Below, piece by piece: positions 24,485 through 36,240 of a DNA stretch of 64,000 nucleotides. A program made the translations under genes and the position numbers. Numbering within the stretch: the first letter of the stretch is position 1; every line of letters begins with the position of its first letter. The DNA is from Viscum album (taxonomy: Eukaryota; Streptophyta; Magnoliopsida; Santalales; Viscaceae). A model generated the notes under the pieces. That model saw only the letters and a program-made list of their open reading frames with translations, searched no databases and was not told the origin of the DNA. The stretch covers positions 957,564,097 to 957,628,096 of the forward strand of contig OY728121.1 of NCBI GenBank assembly GCA_963277665.1. The letters run 5' to 3'.

Positions 24485-27400
24485 CATAATAACCATGACC
24501 CTAGTATCCCAAAGGTAGTGTTTAAGGTTATTTCATTGGAAAAAGATATAATATAATTCATCCCAACAGACCAAATAGTTCATTAGTCTTCTTAAAATAG
24601 ATACATTCATTAAATTTATATAATATTTTAGGCAGAAAAATAAAAATATTATTTTATTTGAAAACACCATTATATCCATTATCATCACCAAACATATTAA
24701 TAAAAATAAAATTCATGGAATCCTTGGGAAAATATAACATAATAAATGGTTGAGATCAAATGCTCAGTAAGGTTTAATTACATCAGAGAAAATAATGAAT
24801 CAATGGGCATAATAAATATGTAAAGTTAAATAAATGAACACACATTCCACTTAATTAAGAAACTGAGAATTTCGTGTATGCATATATTTCTTCATAGTGA
24901 TAATATCTTGTATAATAATTACTTAATTGGGAAAGAAGTGAATGCTTAATTATTGGAAATCATGTATCTGGCACATGAACCACTACCATCAAGACCTTTT
25001 ACAATATGGTGTAATAGTTGGGGGTAAAGCCCATTTAATTTGTAAGGATTATTCATATAATGAGAATATCAATGAATTTAGGGGATTTTCTATATAATTT
25101 TCCAAGTTGTTATTTTGTATAAATCATTCATTATATATATTGAATAGTCAATTTATAAAGATATTTTTGAATCAAAGTGTCTGATACCACATTAAAACAT
25201 TTGAATCATAATCCCATGAAAGGATAAACTTTAACATAACATCAAATAACCTTATAATGATATGATATGTCAAAGGGTATGTATATACACCTCATAAAAT
25301 AAGGGTGTATAACATTAATATATGCCTTAATGAAGGGATATTTATACGAATCTCTCAAAAGGATCATTTCATTAATTAAATTGGTCGTTTATTTGTATTT
25401 TATATAAATCCACATAAAATGTGGAGATAAAATAGGAGATAATTAAATTTAATTTCACACATAAAAATATAATGACATATTCAATGAAATAAAATTTTAA
25501 CCCAATGAATGTAGATTGAGTTAAGAAATCCCTTACCAAATGTAATCTATCAAATCATATGCCCCATAAACGTAATATTTATTTAATGAAACATTGAATA
25601 ATATTAATGATATGAGATTCATTAAATTACATATCAAATTTCAGTATACATACACAATAAATAAAAAATATGTTTTGAATAAGGCATATATCTCATAGAA
25701 CAAAAAGGGAGATGAGAAAAAAAACAAACCTCATGCTTCCTTTTAGTGAAACAAGCACTAACCTACTGCATAAGGGTTTAAATAATGTTAATAAGTCGTT
25801 AAGAAAATATATTTATTTTTATAATACCTTATATTGTCCTTTTATAAGATCTCAGACCTCATTCATTAATAATATTTCATTTTTTAATTTTTTTAAGTTC
25901 TATTGTTTCAATGTTTTATGATTAGTTCATTTCTATAAAATTATGAATAAAACATAGCATAAAAACTATATAAGTGGAATGAAATATTATTAATGAATAT
26001 AAAAAATATAAATTTTCCCCTATATCATTTTTATTTCTTCCATGAGTATGAATCATTAGACAAAACAATAATGATAAATGTTTAATTATTTTTGACATTT
26101 TTTCCAAAAAACACGAACGAGTTTCATCTTATTTACTATTATGAGTATATATTTGTTAAAAAAATTAAATAGGATATAAAATAATTATTTAATAATTATT
26201 TAACAAAAATACTAATTTTTTGGTCATCCATAAAGGCATTAATTGAAAGTGAACATAGTCTTTATACATAGAGACGATTAATCCACATAATTGGGACAAC
26301 TGGTTTTCTTATTTGAGTAATATGGGGTAATAAAAGGGTTGGTTTTTATATATTATATAAGAAACTTAAAATTATAGTATGTAAATGATTTTGAAATTAT
26401 TATAACTTTATGGATAAAATATATGAGGAGAAATTAGAAGAATAATTGAAAATAGGAAATATGTTTTGAGAAACAGTCCTCTTGAATATCACCTACTTGA
26501 GAAACTATTTAGGAACATGGATTTTTTCTTTTGGTGATTATAGATTCGAATTGACATTTATATTGTTAGTATATGTAGTTTGGGATGATATTTGAGGAGA
26601 TTAAATGATTTTGGGTTGAAATAGAGTGGCAAGAGATGGTATTTATACTTGAGGAGAGCTGGGTTTAAGTGATTAAAATAATAATTATTTTAAAAATAAA
26701 GAAAACTACACTGTTATGAAATTGATTTGATAAAATAGGGTGTTAGATAATGTTTTCGATTCATTTTAGGTTCAATAATTAGCTATATCATGTAATAAAT
26801 TCTATAATGTTTGGGTATGTTAATATTTTAAATTTTAACTTTAAACCCTATCACAATTTTACCAATATTAGTGTAAATAAAATTTTTACCAGGTTAACTT
26901 TTTTATTCATAAAAATAAAATTACCTTACGACATAAGTTGGATCCTATGATTCCAAATATGTAATCCATTTTACCAAATAAAATTAAAATAAATAAAAAT
27001 TTATATTAAAAATTAATCCTGTAGACATAACAAAATGCAGGTTTTAAAGTGAAATGTTCAAATGTTTGAAAGGTTTTTATATCCAATTTCAATGTGAAAT
27101 TGATTCGAATGAACTAATTTAGTAATGATATATAATTTAACTAATTATACATTAAAACTTATTTATAATATAATTTCACATAATTAATTATTTATATCAA
27201 AAGTCAGTTTCCAATTAAAATGAAGTATTTTTCACTTTTCATCAAACATGAAAATTATTTGGAAAATATCCAAAAATAACCCTAAGATGATTTTTATTTC
27301 CCTATTTTATAAACTGTTTTTTTAAAATAAAAATTATAAATATTTCTAAATATATATTTTAAATAGGTGCTTCGTCAAAAGGAAGAAAAACTTCCTTTAG

Positions 27401-27861
27401 AAATATATAGATTTTTTGCATATAATTGGATTTATTGCTTTTCTTAAGAATATAAAACATATTGGATGAATTTAAAACCATTTTATTAAATATATAAAAT
27501 ATAATATTCATTGGGATCTTTCACTAATAATGATTAAATTAATTTATTATGATAAAACGTTATTGTGGGAATAATATATAATGTTCTTATAAAATTACAT
27601 CCTTTATGTATGATTAGTTTTAATTTTTATTTATAATTAATTGGTAATAATGAATTAATTTTATATACATGTTAAAAATATATTCTCAAAATTTAGTTAG
27701 TCTTTATATTTTCACTCTCTTCCAATTCCTATATGATATCTATAAAATTAAATAATTATATTAAATTTACTGTTTAAGGTATGTGTTCTATGTAATGTAC
27801 ACTATCGATGAAATTGAATTAATATAAGAATATACATATCGTTAAATATTAGGGTGTTACA
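24485..27861 (-). repeat. Element T right LTR (5' LTR), 3,377 bp
   Basis: Uninterrupted partner of the split left LTR. It starts CATAAT (from TGTAAT) and ends AGGGTGTTACA at 27,861. No conserved ORF. Its minus-strand start (TGTAACACCCTAATATTT) resembles the starts of the LTRs of L and of those at 49,207 and 57,080, indicating related families. Confidence 0.75.
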
Positions 27862-27908
27862 TTATTTTCCCAGTTCATCCAGGTGTGTGACTTATATTCT
27901 ACCATTAT
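27862..27908 (+). mobile_element. E-family 3' tail, remainder after element T
   Basis: 47 bp aligning with about 46,285-46,325, directly before the E LTR. Together with 2,950-3,927 it reconstitutes the E tail once T is removed. Confidence 0.55.
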
Positions 27909-28907
27909 TATACCAACCATGGGGTGAATGTGGGAATTCCTAGTCATTGTAAGCCTTTTTATAAATTGAATTGTTTTGAATTGAATAATTAGGAGATAGT
28001 GCTTCCTCCATTCCAATGTAATAACATTATTTGAATTTTTGAATTGATTAAATATGAATTTCTAAAAGGTTTAAATGAACTCACGAGATGTTATGTAATG
28101 TGAATGAAATGAGATAATTATTTGAAATAGTAGTGGATTTCCTGATTAGTATAACATGACTAGTAATTCCACGAAATTCTATGGACTTTAATTACATGGA
28201 TCTTGGTTATGGTAGTAGATTCCTTGGATGAGGTTTCTCCATGGATCATGATTTTGTATGATTCCTTAGGACTTTCTACCCCTTGGATGTAGTTTTCTTG
28301 AAATCACATTGGACATATGTTGAAGACAATTTCCTTGGACTCATCCCAGGTATTTACTGTTTTTCCATTGAGATGTTTGTGGGTCTCGAAAAGGATGCCT
28401 TGGTCTCTTATACATTGGATCCATATATTCGGGGTCCAAAAAATAAGATTATATGGAGTGGTCATGGTAAATTTTTTCTTGGTTGTATGGTCTGGTCATG
28501 GTAGTTCTTTGGCATGTTTTATAGATATACCTAGTTTGGGTATCAGATTTTAGTGGTTAGATTGAATAGAATGGATTATTTATTTCTATTTTTAGATTCC
28601 TTATTATAAGAGATTGACTATTGTTGCTGTGGGACTTAGTAGGATGGACAGTATCACTTTACTTTCTCATGTTATATTAATTACTACCTTACCAGTTTTT
28701 TAATGTACGCTACTTTTTCTTTTATTGCACAGCCTAGATTTGTTAGTGGCACATTTGGTGGTGTCCAACTGAGTGATAACTCACACACTGTTCGAGAAGC
28801 TGTTGGGTATATAGATAGAATTCATAGATTAATCTAGGTACCATTGAATGCATCTAGAGGATGATTATTTATTAGTGTTAAGCATAATCCCAAGAGAGCA
28901 CATGACT
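27909..28907 (+). repeat. Element E left LTR, first piece
   Basis: Aligns with 46,326 to about 47,310. Shared blocks include ATGAGATAATTATTTGAAAT-like, GATGAGGTTTCTCC-like, GGTATTTAGATAGA-like and CACATGACTTAT. The start reads TATACCAACC against TATAACACCC in the other copy, both from a TGTAACACCC-type end. It is interrupted by element G after TGACT (28,903-28,907). ORFs at 28,283-28,553 are incidental. Confidence 0.7.
28903..28907. repeat. Target-site duplication of element G, left copy
   Basis: TGACT, identical to 39,480-39,484 on the other side of G. The other E LTR (near 47,327) contains the uninterrupted site ACATGACTTATC, which confirms the empty target. Confidence 0.8.
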
Positions 28908-30199
28908 TATAATGGCTCAGATTTTTCCTTTTATTATTTTTAAATATTATATGGAATTATTTCAAGATAGGGAGGGAAGAAGGCACGTCATTCCGAGGTC
29001 TAGTGATCCCGGAATGGTGGTTGGAACTTTTTTATGTTAAGTGAGTCATCCCTTGTTCGCGGTTGTGGATGTTTCTAAACGGATGCCCGAATTAATAATA
29101 TGAGGGCACTGTTGCGTCTGGGACGATGACTTTACCTAAGAACAGGTCTATCCTTGACTGGAAAGAGTCAAGGGAAAAAGTTAATTTTCAGATGTTTTAA
29201 AGTAAAATGAAATAAAAATAAATTCACAAGTTCATTTTATTTCGTTTAAGGAAAATTCTGATGCAACATGGTAAACGGTGCAGCTGCTTCGTAAATTAAT
29301 AATGCATCATAATGAATCAAGAATGGAAAGTTTGAGTCATTAATACTGCCACGAAATTAAATTCCAAACATGTTTCCCTTTTTATTGGGATAATCAAATG
29401 TTGTTCATTAGAGACAATTTAGAAGAACCTCTGCAAAAATCTTCGGGGTGTTGGAGAAAATTCTGGATGACGAAAGACGACAGATCGAATCTGCGAATCG
29501 CTCTGCTAACGATGTTGAATAATCTCAATGATGGCGGCAGCACGACCCCTTCATCAGCAATCGATCCCAGTTGAGGTAGGGGTTTGTAATTTAATGTCCT
29601 CTTTCCCCGTTCATGATTTTAAATGACGAACGCAGATCAACCACAAACAATTTGATCTGAGGATTCATTCGTTCTTCCAGGAGGGTTTTATTGGGATGAT
29701 TCGGGGAATTAATCCATGTTTTTTTGTTATTTTTGATTCTTTCTCTATTTATGTCTGCTAATGGGAGCAGATCAGCGCTGTGATGAACGATGGTGGGGGT
29801 TCGTTCCTCACTTTATTTATTGGATTTTCCCCCCTTTCTTTTCTCGCGTGTTCTTCATGTTATTCATAGGGCGACGAACAACGGATTTTTGTGCATCAGT
29901 TCCATGATGCAACGATCCAAAATCGAAGGTTCGACACTGCAACGACCTTGCAGAGGTGCGGTGACGATGGTAGATGACAAATCGGATCGGATCAGAAAAG
30001 GGCATTCTTCAATCTTTCTTCGGGCGGGAAGATCAAATCATATTTTCGGAACCGATCGGAGGTTCGAAAAGATCGAGAGAAGCTTTGTAGTATCGGTGCG
30101 ACCAAAACCTGAAGGATTCGTGGTGATCACACGGCCATATTGACGATCTAAGCAGCACAGGAGGTGCACTGGCGAAGGGCGTCGTTTCTAGAAATTTCC

Positions 30200-30665
30200 A
30201 GAATACACGGTGTGTACTTCCGAACAACACGCAGTGTAGTACTGGAGGCTGCAAGGATTTTGTGGTTAGAGAGGAATCACATAGTGTGTGACCATGGTCA
30301 CATGGCGTATTGGACATTCTCCGAAGCTCAGCATGTATTTTCGGAAGTACAAGGACACGAGATTATCTACACAGATTCAGAACATGGTGTGAACAGCATG
30401 ACAGGATCAGCTACGCGGGACTCAGCATGTAACCCGGGGATACAAGGAAATGGGTTATAGAACATGGGTTGATATCCATGTACGGCCACATGGACAACGT
30501 ACACAGGGCCAACCCCAGTCACTCGGACATGACTTGTACATCGTATTACACACTGTGTACTCAATTTTCCTACACGACCAGCCTATGACATGGGTTGTTG
30601 TGCATGGCCAGTACCTGGGGTCGGACAAAATGACATTTATTTTTTCTACATGCTGTGTAATTTTT
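30200..30665. promoter_or_regulatory. Cluster of CACG/CGTG palindromic motifs in the G 5' LTR
   Basis: Recurring short motifs of the form TACACGGnGTGTA occur here in decayed form, for example ACACGGTGTGTAC near 30,205 and CACACTGTGTACT near 30,549. They are better preserved in the 3' LTR (37,821-38,285). ACGTGT/ACACGT cores resemble G-box/ABRE-type bZIP or bHLH sites, so a U3 enhancer role is possible. This is inference from motif form only. Confidence 0.35.
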
Positions 30666-31011
30666 GGAAAACGTCATGTTCCACTTGTTCACTGTATCTT
30701 GGACATATTTAATTTGGGTTAGTTCCCATTCATCTCGTTCCCCTGAAGGTCAGGCATCATTTCCTCACACAGGAAGTATGATCCCTTCAGTAGGACTTTC
30801 TATGATAGAGTCAGGCATCCATCCAAGAGGCCTAGATCGAAATACTCTATCCATTCCTAAACCTAGGTAGAGTCAGGCATCGACGTGACCAACTCTACCA
30901 GGATTTGATCTTCTACCTAGCTGGTGTATCACCTAACTGGTGAATCCAGATGAGTCACGGTATCCGTCCTGGCCCTGGTAGTGATCCTCATTTGTGTATC
31001 GTGATCTTTCG

Positions 31012-31120
31012 CACTCAAGAGTGTGTCTCCTATAATGAGTGCTCTTCTATCTACCGTAACATTCCCACTCAATAGTGTGTCTCCCGTAATGAGTGTTGCT
31101 ACATCTCGTGACGGTTCCCG
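31012..31120. repeat. 54-bp tandem subrepeat in the G 5' LTR
   Basis: CACTCAAGAGTGTGTCTCC, followed by TATAATGAGTG, begins at 31,012 and recurs at 31,066 with few changes. Each copy starts with a small inverted repeat (CACTC-AA-GAGTG). The same pair occurs in the 3' LTR from about 38,628. Confidence 0.7.
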
Positions 31121-31865
31121 ATGAACACCACTTCTCGGACGGACGTCATCAGATCTATAAGACTCGTAGAGTGTGTTCTCCCAGCATGAGTGTATCACGG
31201 AATCTTCGACAGAATCCCTAACGGTGGTATACGGTTAGTGACTTGTCCTTACACTACGAGACTGGGTTTTGAGTATATCTGGTTTGTTCTCTATGTTCTT
31301 TAGACATTTACTATGCATAGCTAACTTTACCTTTACTTATTGTACTGCTTTGTGGTTTTTGGGGTCCTATACTGAGTATTGTTAAACTCACCCCAGCATG
31401 GGCTCTGCCTACAAGTCTGGTGTCTTGTGCAGATGAGCAGCCTTTTGATGGAGTCCAGGGTGGGCCAGGACAGGACCGAGAATTCTGAGATCCCTACAGG
31501 TCGAGTCGTTCCTATGGCTATGAGCGGCAGTCCCAGTACCTTTTGTGTTTACTGGTTGGGATTTGAAGTTTTCAGACTCTTTTTTTTAGTGGGCTTGTAT
31601 TCTGGCCCAGTTTACTTTTTCAGTACACTACCTTTCGTCTTACTCGGTTGGTTGGGTTTAGTTGTATGCATGAATTTTTGTTTCTTAGTGTTTTTTTACA
31701 TTTCATCATTTGTGGGCTTGGAGATGTGTGTGTGTGTACAGGTACACATGCTATGCCTCCCAAGTTAGTAATATTCCTATTCGGTGCAATTCACAACCCC
31801 TGGCCTATGTGCGGAGGGCATGGGGAGTCACAGCACGGGCCCCACTTGGATGGGTTGTGAGAAAG

Positions 31866-31876
31866 TGGTATCAGAG
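31866..31876 (+). other. Primer-binding site of element G (initiator tRNA-Met)
   Basis: TGGTATCAGAG lies 3 bp after the 5' LTR, an exact match to the first 11 bases of the plant tRNA-iMet PBS. The next bases diverge (ATGG). Confidence 0.9.
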
Positions 31877-32166
31877 ATGGTCGATTTTACCTTAGGACCA
31901 AGAGTCTATGACTTTGGTTTGGGGAAACAGTGTTGAGTGTTTCTGGTTCGGCTTTCAGGCCAGATACCCCAGTGTTGGTGAGGTGACCGATGTTTCTATA
32001 CAGCAGGACCCTAATAACATTCTTTTCGACCCGGTACATGAAAACACGGGTTGCGTGGGAATAAAAGGTACATGCATCATATAGGAATGGTTTGTGTTTT
32101 CCATTTCCTTTGTGTCAGCTATCCAGATATACTTTTTGACCATGGTACATATTGTTTCCTCACAGG

Positions 32167-33300
32167 ATGCCTCCTTGACGCATACCCACTATGATTCAGC
32201 AGCACATTCATGAGGATGACCCACTTAGTGACGAGGATTCGATACAGGAACCAGTTCCCCCGGCATTGCCACTGGGTGGAGCACCCGTTGTTCCACCCAC
32301 AGTGAAGCATCCAGTGTTACCTGTGGTACCGAACGGCGAGGAGCACATGCTTAGCATGCTCCATGAGTTCTAGAGACAGAGACGCCTCAGGTTCCGAGGC
32401 GAGCCTGACCCTGAGGCGGATGAGGACTGGCTTGAGGCGGTGACCAGAGTTTTCTGTCTAGTGAGGACACCAGCAGATCAGATGGTGAACCTAGGAGTGA
32501 GCCTTCTTCAGGGTTCGGCGGGACAACGGTGGAGTCTGACTACACAGACTCATGAAGTGAAGACTCTTTCGTGAATGATGTTTGAGAAACTCTTTAGGGA
32601 GGAGTTTTCTATGATTATGCTGAGATCTGTGTGCATCCAGGAGCTTCTTCAGCTCCAGTAGGGCAGTTTGATAGTAGGTTACTATTCATCGAGGTTCACC
32701 ACCATCGCCAGGTACTCGATGGATATGGTCAAGGATCAGTACTTCAGATCTCGGACCTTCGAGCGAGGTCTACTACATGAAATCTGAGCTTGTGTCGTGC
32801 CTCTATGCATATCGACTTATGCTGGAGTGCTCAAGCGGGCCTTGGTGATCAAGAGTTTCTTGGCAGAGCAGAGACAGCCACTGACAGTCTGCAGTAGGCA
32901 GACTGGTGCGGAGACCTCGGCCGCAGGGAGCCGGTTTCAGACATAGGGATCAGGATGTGAGAGACTTCGTCGGAGGAACTAAGATAGGGGATCGATAGTC
33001 TAGGGATCTCAGGCTAGATCCAGTCAGCCTAAGGAGAAGCGATGTTAAGCATGCGATGGTAGGGGACATCTCTCTAGAGATTCCCCACCTGTCGAGCTGC
33101 TGACAGGGAAGCTGTGGATGGACCACCGAGGCAGAGGAAGAGAATAGAAAATGTATACCTTCCAAGCGGCGAACGTGGAAGAGGAGCTGTGAGAGCTACA
33201 GGTGGTGGAAGAAGCTTCGACTTACTTCCACCACCACCCCCAGGAGGTCCTCACAAGGCTCAGGGAGCTGCGGGACAGGGGTGGGGATAGCTGCATGCGG
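32167..33300 (+). pseudogene. gag: gag of element G (broken)
   Basis: Gag forms the virus-like particle that packages element RNA. The likely start ATG at 32,167 reads MPP and then a stop where arginine is expected. The frame 32,191-32,373 continues, and after a TAG gives DPEADEDWLEAV and LLQGSAGQRW, which match the retrotransposon gag core (D-P-x-x-A-x-x-W-L, then L-x-G-x-A-x-x-W). A second block around 32,680-32,900 (FTTIARYSMDMV, FERGLLHEI, ALVIKSFLAEQRQPL) matches the C-terminal gag core. At least one frameshift lies between them. A CCHC knuckle follows at 33,043. Confidence 0.85.
33043..33084 (+). pseudogene. Gag CCHC zinc knuckle of element G (broken)
   Basis: Codons read C, stop, A, C, D, G, R, G, H, L, S, R, D, S. 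Spacing is C-x2-C-x4-H-x4-C, with the last cysteine changed to serine and a stop in the second position. The nucleocapsid knuckle is therefore non-functional. Confidence 0.75.
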
Positions 33301-33329
33301 TCGAGGCATACGAACCAGGGGCTCCAGTG

Positions 33330-33520
33330 ATGATTCGAGGTCCGAAATGTGTCTTTTCTACCTTAGCTACTATACTCATAGACAAAGGTGCCATTCATTC
33401 CCTTATAGCCGCATGTCTTGTACAAAAGCTTGAGATTCTGGTAGAACCGTGGACTCGATCCTTATGCTTGGAGAAACCTACGAGAGGAAAGGAAACCTAG
33501 GTTGCACAAAATGGGCTCAT
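33330..33520 (+). pseudogene. Aspartic protease of element G (active site altered)
   Basis: The segment FSTLATILIDKGAIHSLIAA aligns with the retropepsin active site of plant Ty3/Gypsy elements, where D-S-G-A-x-H-S-F-I is expected. The catalytic aspartate (33,381-33,383) is kept but the following serine is lysine. A stop interrupts the frame near 33,500, just before the 173-codon open frame that starts RT. Confidence 0.75.
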
Positions 33521-34570
33521 GCATAGGAGGGTGTATCCGATCACTAATGAGTTGGCTAGCCTTACCCTCGGAGCAGTAGATGTTGTGAGCTCTCAGTTCC
33601 TAGTAGTGGTGGCGGAGTATGACGACGTCTTTCCTGAAGATGTTCCAGGATTACCTCCCCACTGGGAAATTGACTTCTGCATCGACTTACACCCCGAGAC
33701 TCCACAGATTTCCTCATCGGCATATCGGAGGGCTCCCGCAAAGATTTTCATGTTGATGGTTTATTTGGAGGATTTGCAGTGCAAGGGTTTCGTAAGACCC
33801 AATGTCTCACCCTGGGCGGCCCCAGGCTTGTTTTCCAAGAAGGAAGACAGGAGTATGAGGTTGTGCATGGATTACAGGTGCTTGAACCAGGTGACGATGA
33901 AGAAAATGTATCCACTTCCGAGAATCGATGACCTCTTTGATCAGCTAAGAGGGTCACACTGGTTCTCGAAGGTTGACCTTCGATCAGGCAATCACCGTCT
34001 ACGAGTGAGGGACGAGGATATACCGAAGACTTCTTCCTGATGCCTCTATGGTCACTATGATTACTAGGTGATGCCTTTTGGCGTGACGAATGTGACCGCA
34101 GTGTTCATGGGGCCAATGAACCAGATCTTCAAGCCGTACTTGGACCAGTTTGTGGTGGTCTTCATCAACGACATCCTCGTTTACTCTGTGTCAGAGGAGG
34201 AGCACGCGAGACACCTACGGATGGTTCTGGATGTACTCTAGGAGCCCCAACTTTATGGGAAGCTCTCGAAGATCCATTTTTTGATTCAAGAGGTCCACTT
34301 TCTGGGAAATGTCATCTCAATAAATGGAGTAGTTGTAGATCCAGCCTAGGTGGAGGCTATGTTAGAATGGGAGCCACCTCGGAGCATGACGGGGGTGCGG
34401 GGTTTCCTTGGGTTTCCTGGATATTACCGAAGATTCATTCTTGATTTCTCCCAGATATCAGCACCGATGATGGCCTTGAGCAGGAATGGGAAACCCTTCA
34501 TATGGACATAGAAGTGCCAACGGGATTTTGAGAAGTTGATACAGAGTTTGACGAGTGCCCCAGTCTTGAG
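33519..34570 (+). pseudogene. pol: Reverse transcriptase of element G (broken)
   Basis: A 173-codon open stretch (33,519-34,040) starts in the protease-RT linker, runs through [11 protein letters not shown] and [13 protein letters not shown], and reaches [12 protein letters not shown] and [10 protein letters not shown], with the first catalytic aspartate in KVDLRSG intact. After a stop the frame resumes with VMPFGVTN and [13 protein letters not shown]. The catalytic pair is F-I-N-D instead of F-I-D-D because the codon at 34,167 is AAC. The thumb and connection blocks ([23 protein letters not shown]) follow with further stops. RT copies element RNA to cDNA inside the particle. Confidence 0.93.
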
Positions 34571-34960
34571 ATTTCCTTAGGAGGGTGTCGAGTATGTAGT
34601 TTTTTGCGACGCATCAGGGACTGGGCTCGGCTGTGTCCTGATGAAGCGACATGCAGTGATTACTTATAGTTCGCTCCAGATTAGGCCACATGAGCAGAAC
34701 TATGCGACCCATGATCTTGAGTTGACAGTGGGCTTCTTCACATTGAGTATATGGCGACACTACCTTATGGGCGAGCGGTTTGTTTTCTACTCTAACCACA
34801 ACACCCTCAAGTACATCATTTCGCAAAAAGACCTGAATCTGTGGAAGAGACAATGGCTAGAGTTCCTCCAGGACTATGATTTTGAGATCATCTATACTCC
34901 TGGTAAGGGGAAAAGGTTGCGGATGCTCTTAGAAGAAGGTCGAGCTCACAGTTGTTGAGT
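34571..34960 (+). pseudogene. pol: RNase H of element G (broken)
   Basis: The sequence reads [14 protein letters not shown] (catalytic aspartate kept), then [13 protein letters not shown] (glutamate kept), then [19 protein letters not shown], where the usual T-D-H is S-N-H, so the last catalytic aspartate is lost. It continues to [20 protein letters not shown] and a degenerate tether. The open frame 34,641-34,958 covers most of the domain. Confidence 0.92.
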
Positions 34961-35099
34961 GAGGCGACACAACAGTTAGCCGTGTTATGGTTATCCTTCA
35001 TTGATGGAGAGGATACAACTTACCTACAGTCAATGGTTGTCACCCCTCCACTTTTACAACGAGTTAGGGAGGCACAGATTGGGGATATTGATAGTGTGA

Positions 35100-36240
35100 C
35101 TTTACTTTCTCAGTTATCCACATGACATGCTCCTGATTGATATTCACAAGGTGCGGAGCATGTACTTCTTTCATAAGATGCACCATTGAACCAGTGGAGT
35201 TGCAGGAGGAGGTCCTGAGGGAGTATCAAACATCACCTTTGGAGGTACATCCTGGGGTGGAATAGATGTACCAGCATCTACGACGACACTTCTGGTGGTC
35301 AGGCATGAAGAAGGAAATAGCGGATTTTGTTCCTCGATGCCTCACATGCCAGCAGGTGAAGGCTGAGCACCACGTTCCAGCGGGATTAGCTCACACCCAA
35401 GAAGTTCCATAGTGGAAGTGGGATAGAATAACGATAGAATTCGTGAAACGCTTACCACAGACGTCCAAGGGGCATGATTCCATATGGGTGATCGTTGAAT
35501 AACTCACCAAGTCGGCTCACTTCCTAGCTATAAGGGAGCAGAGTTCCGTAGAGAGCTTGGGACACCTCTACGTGTAGGAGATAGTTCGGCTTCATGGTGT
35601 CCCCTCGACTATAGTCTCGGATCGAGACAACTGCTTCACATCCTGGTTGTGGAAGGGATTTCCGGAGGCTTTTGGGACTTAGCTACGCATGATCACAATG
35701 TTCCATCCCCAGACAAACGGTCAGATGGAGAGGACCATTCTGGTTCTGGAGGATATGGTGAGAGCTTGTATCTTAGACTTTGTTCACAGCTGGGAGGACC
35801 ACCTACCACTGGTGGAGTTTGCGTACAACAATAGCTAACACTCCATCATTGGTATGGAACCATTCTAGGCCTTTTACGGGAGAACCTTCCGGTCACCGCT
35901 TTGCTGGACCAAACTCGAAGAATTAGCACTCATGGGTCCAGATTTAGTGCGAGCTACCACAGAGAAGGTGCAGATCATCCGAGAGTGGTTGAAGATAGCA
36001 CAGATCCAGCAGAAGTCATATGCGGACCGATGAAGGAGGCCTCTGGAGCTCAAAGAGGGAGACCATGTCTTTCTTCGGGTCTCACCACGACGAGGGTTAC
36101 TGAGATTTGGACAAGGAGGCATGCTATCTCTGAGGTTCATCGGACCCTTCCAGATACTGTGCAGAGTTCGAGAGGTGGCGTACAGCCTAGCCCTACCGCC
36201 ACAGTTGTAACAGGTACATGATTTCTTCCACATGTCACAG
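35100..36240 (+). pseudogene. pol: Integrase of element G (broken)
   Basis: The HHCC zinc-binding region (about 35,225-35,370) shows SPLEVHPGVE, HLRRHFWWSGMKKEIADF and RCLTCQQVKAEH. In the DDE core the first catalytic aspartate is glutamate (35,437-35,439, IEFV for M-D-F-V). The second (35,620-35,622, VSDRD) and the glutamate (35,728-35,730, NGQMERT) are intact, 35 residues apart as in D-D-35-E enzymes. A GPY/F module, GPFQILCRVREVAYSLALPP, ends the domain. Several in-frame stops are present. The antisense ORF 35,874-36,338 is not a gene. Confidence 0.93.

Larger units (their letters stand above)
3928..27861 (-). mobile_element. Element T: LTR retrotransposon with gag-only interior, hosting element L
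   Basis: The boundaries come from aligning two LTRs: left copy 3,928-4,329 plus 18,088-21,969, right copy 24,485-27,861. The left end begins TGTAAT and the right end finishes GGGTGTTACA. The flanks TTTTT (3,923-3,927) and TTATT (27,862-27,866) match at 4 of 5 positions, consistent with a decayed 5-bp duplication. A PBS-like site beside the right LTR and a PPT remnant beside the left LTR set the orientation as minus. Without L, the element is about 10.2 kb. The interior of 2,515 bp shows gag zinc knuckles but no RT or integrase, so it is either a non-autonomous gag-only element or has lost pol by deletion. Confidence 0.7.
28908..31862 (+). repeat. Element G 5' LTR, 2,955 bp
   Basis: Aligns end to end with 36,522-39,479. 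It starts TATAATG (from TGTAATG) and ends TGTGAGA (TGTGACA in the 3' copy). It holds a cluster of CACG/CGTG palindromes (about 30,200-30,660), 54-bp subrepeats near 31,010-31,120, and a conserved ACTGAGTATTGTTAAACTCACC block near 31,372 that recurs in the related LTR at about 62,525-62,555. ORFs in it (29,790-30,143, 30,450-30,722, 31,379-31,768) are broken in the other LTR or antisense. The frame 30,164-30,460 is an exception, treated under findings. Confidence 0.9.

Noticed and set aside
28903..28912. LTR start of G at TGACTTATAATGG or TGGCTC
   Set aside because: Placing the start at 28,908 (TATAATG, aligned with TTTAATG in the 3' LTR) leaves a perfect TGACT duplication on both sides. The alternatives give no duplication.
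29790..30143. 117-codon plus-strand ORF
   Set aside because: It lies wholly within the G 5' LTR and is not preserved at the aligned position of the 3' LTR; it shows no domain.
31379..31768. 129-codon plus-strand ORF with hydrophobic C-terminal part
   Set aside because: It is inside the G 5' LTR. The aligned region of the 3' LTR (38,995 onward) gives a different, shorter frame, and the hydrophobicity reflects T-rich LTR sequence.
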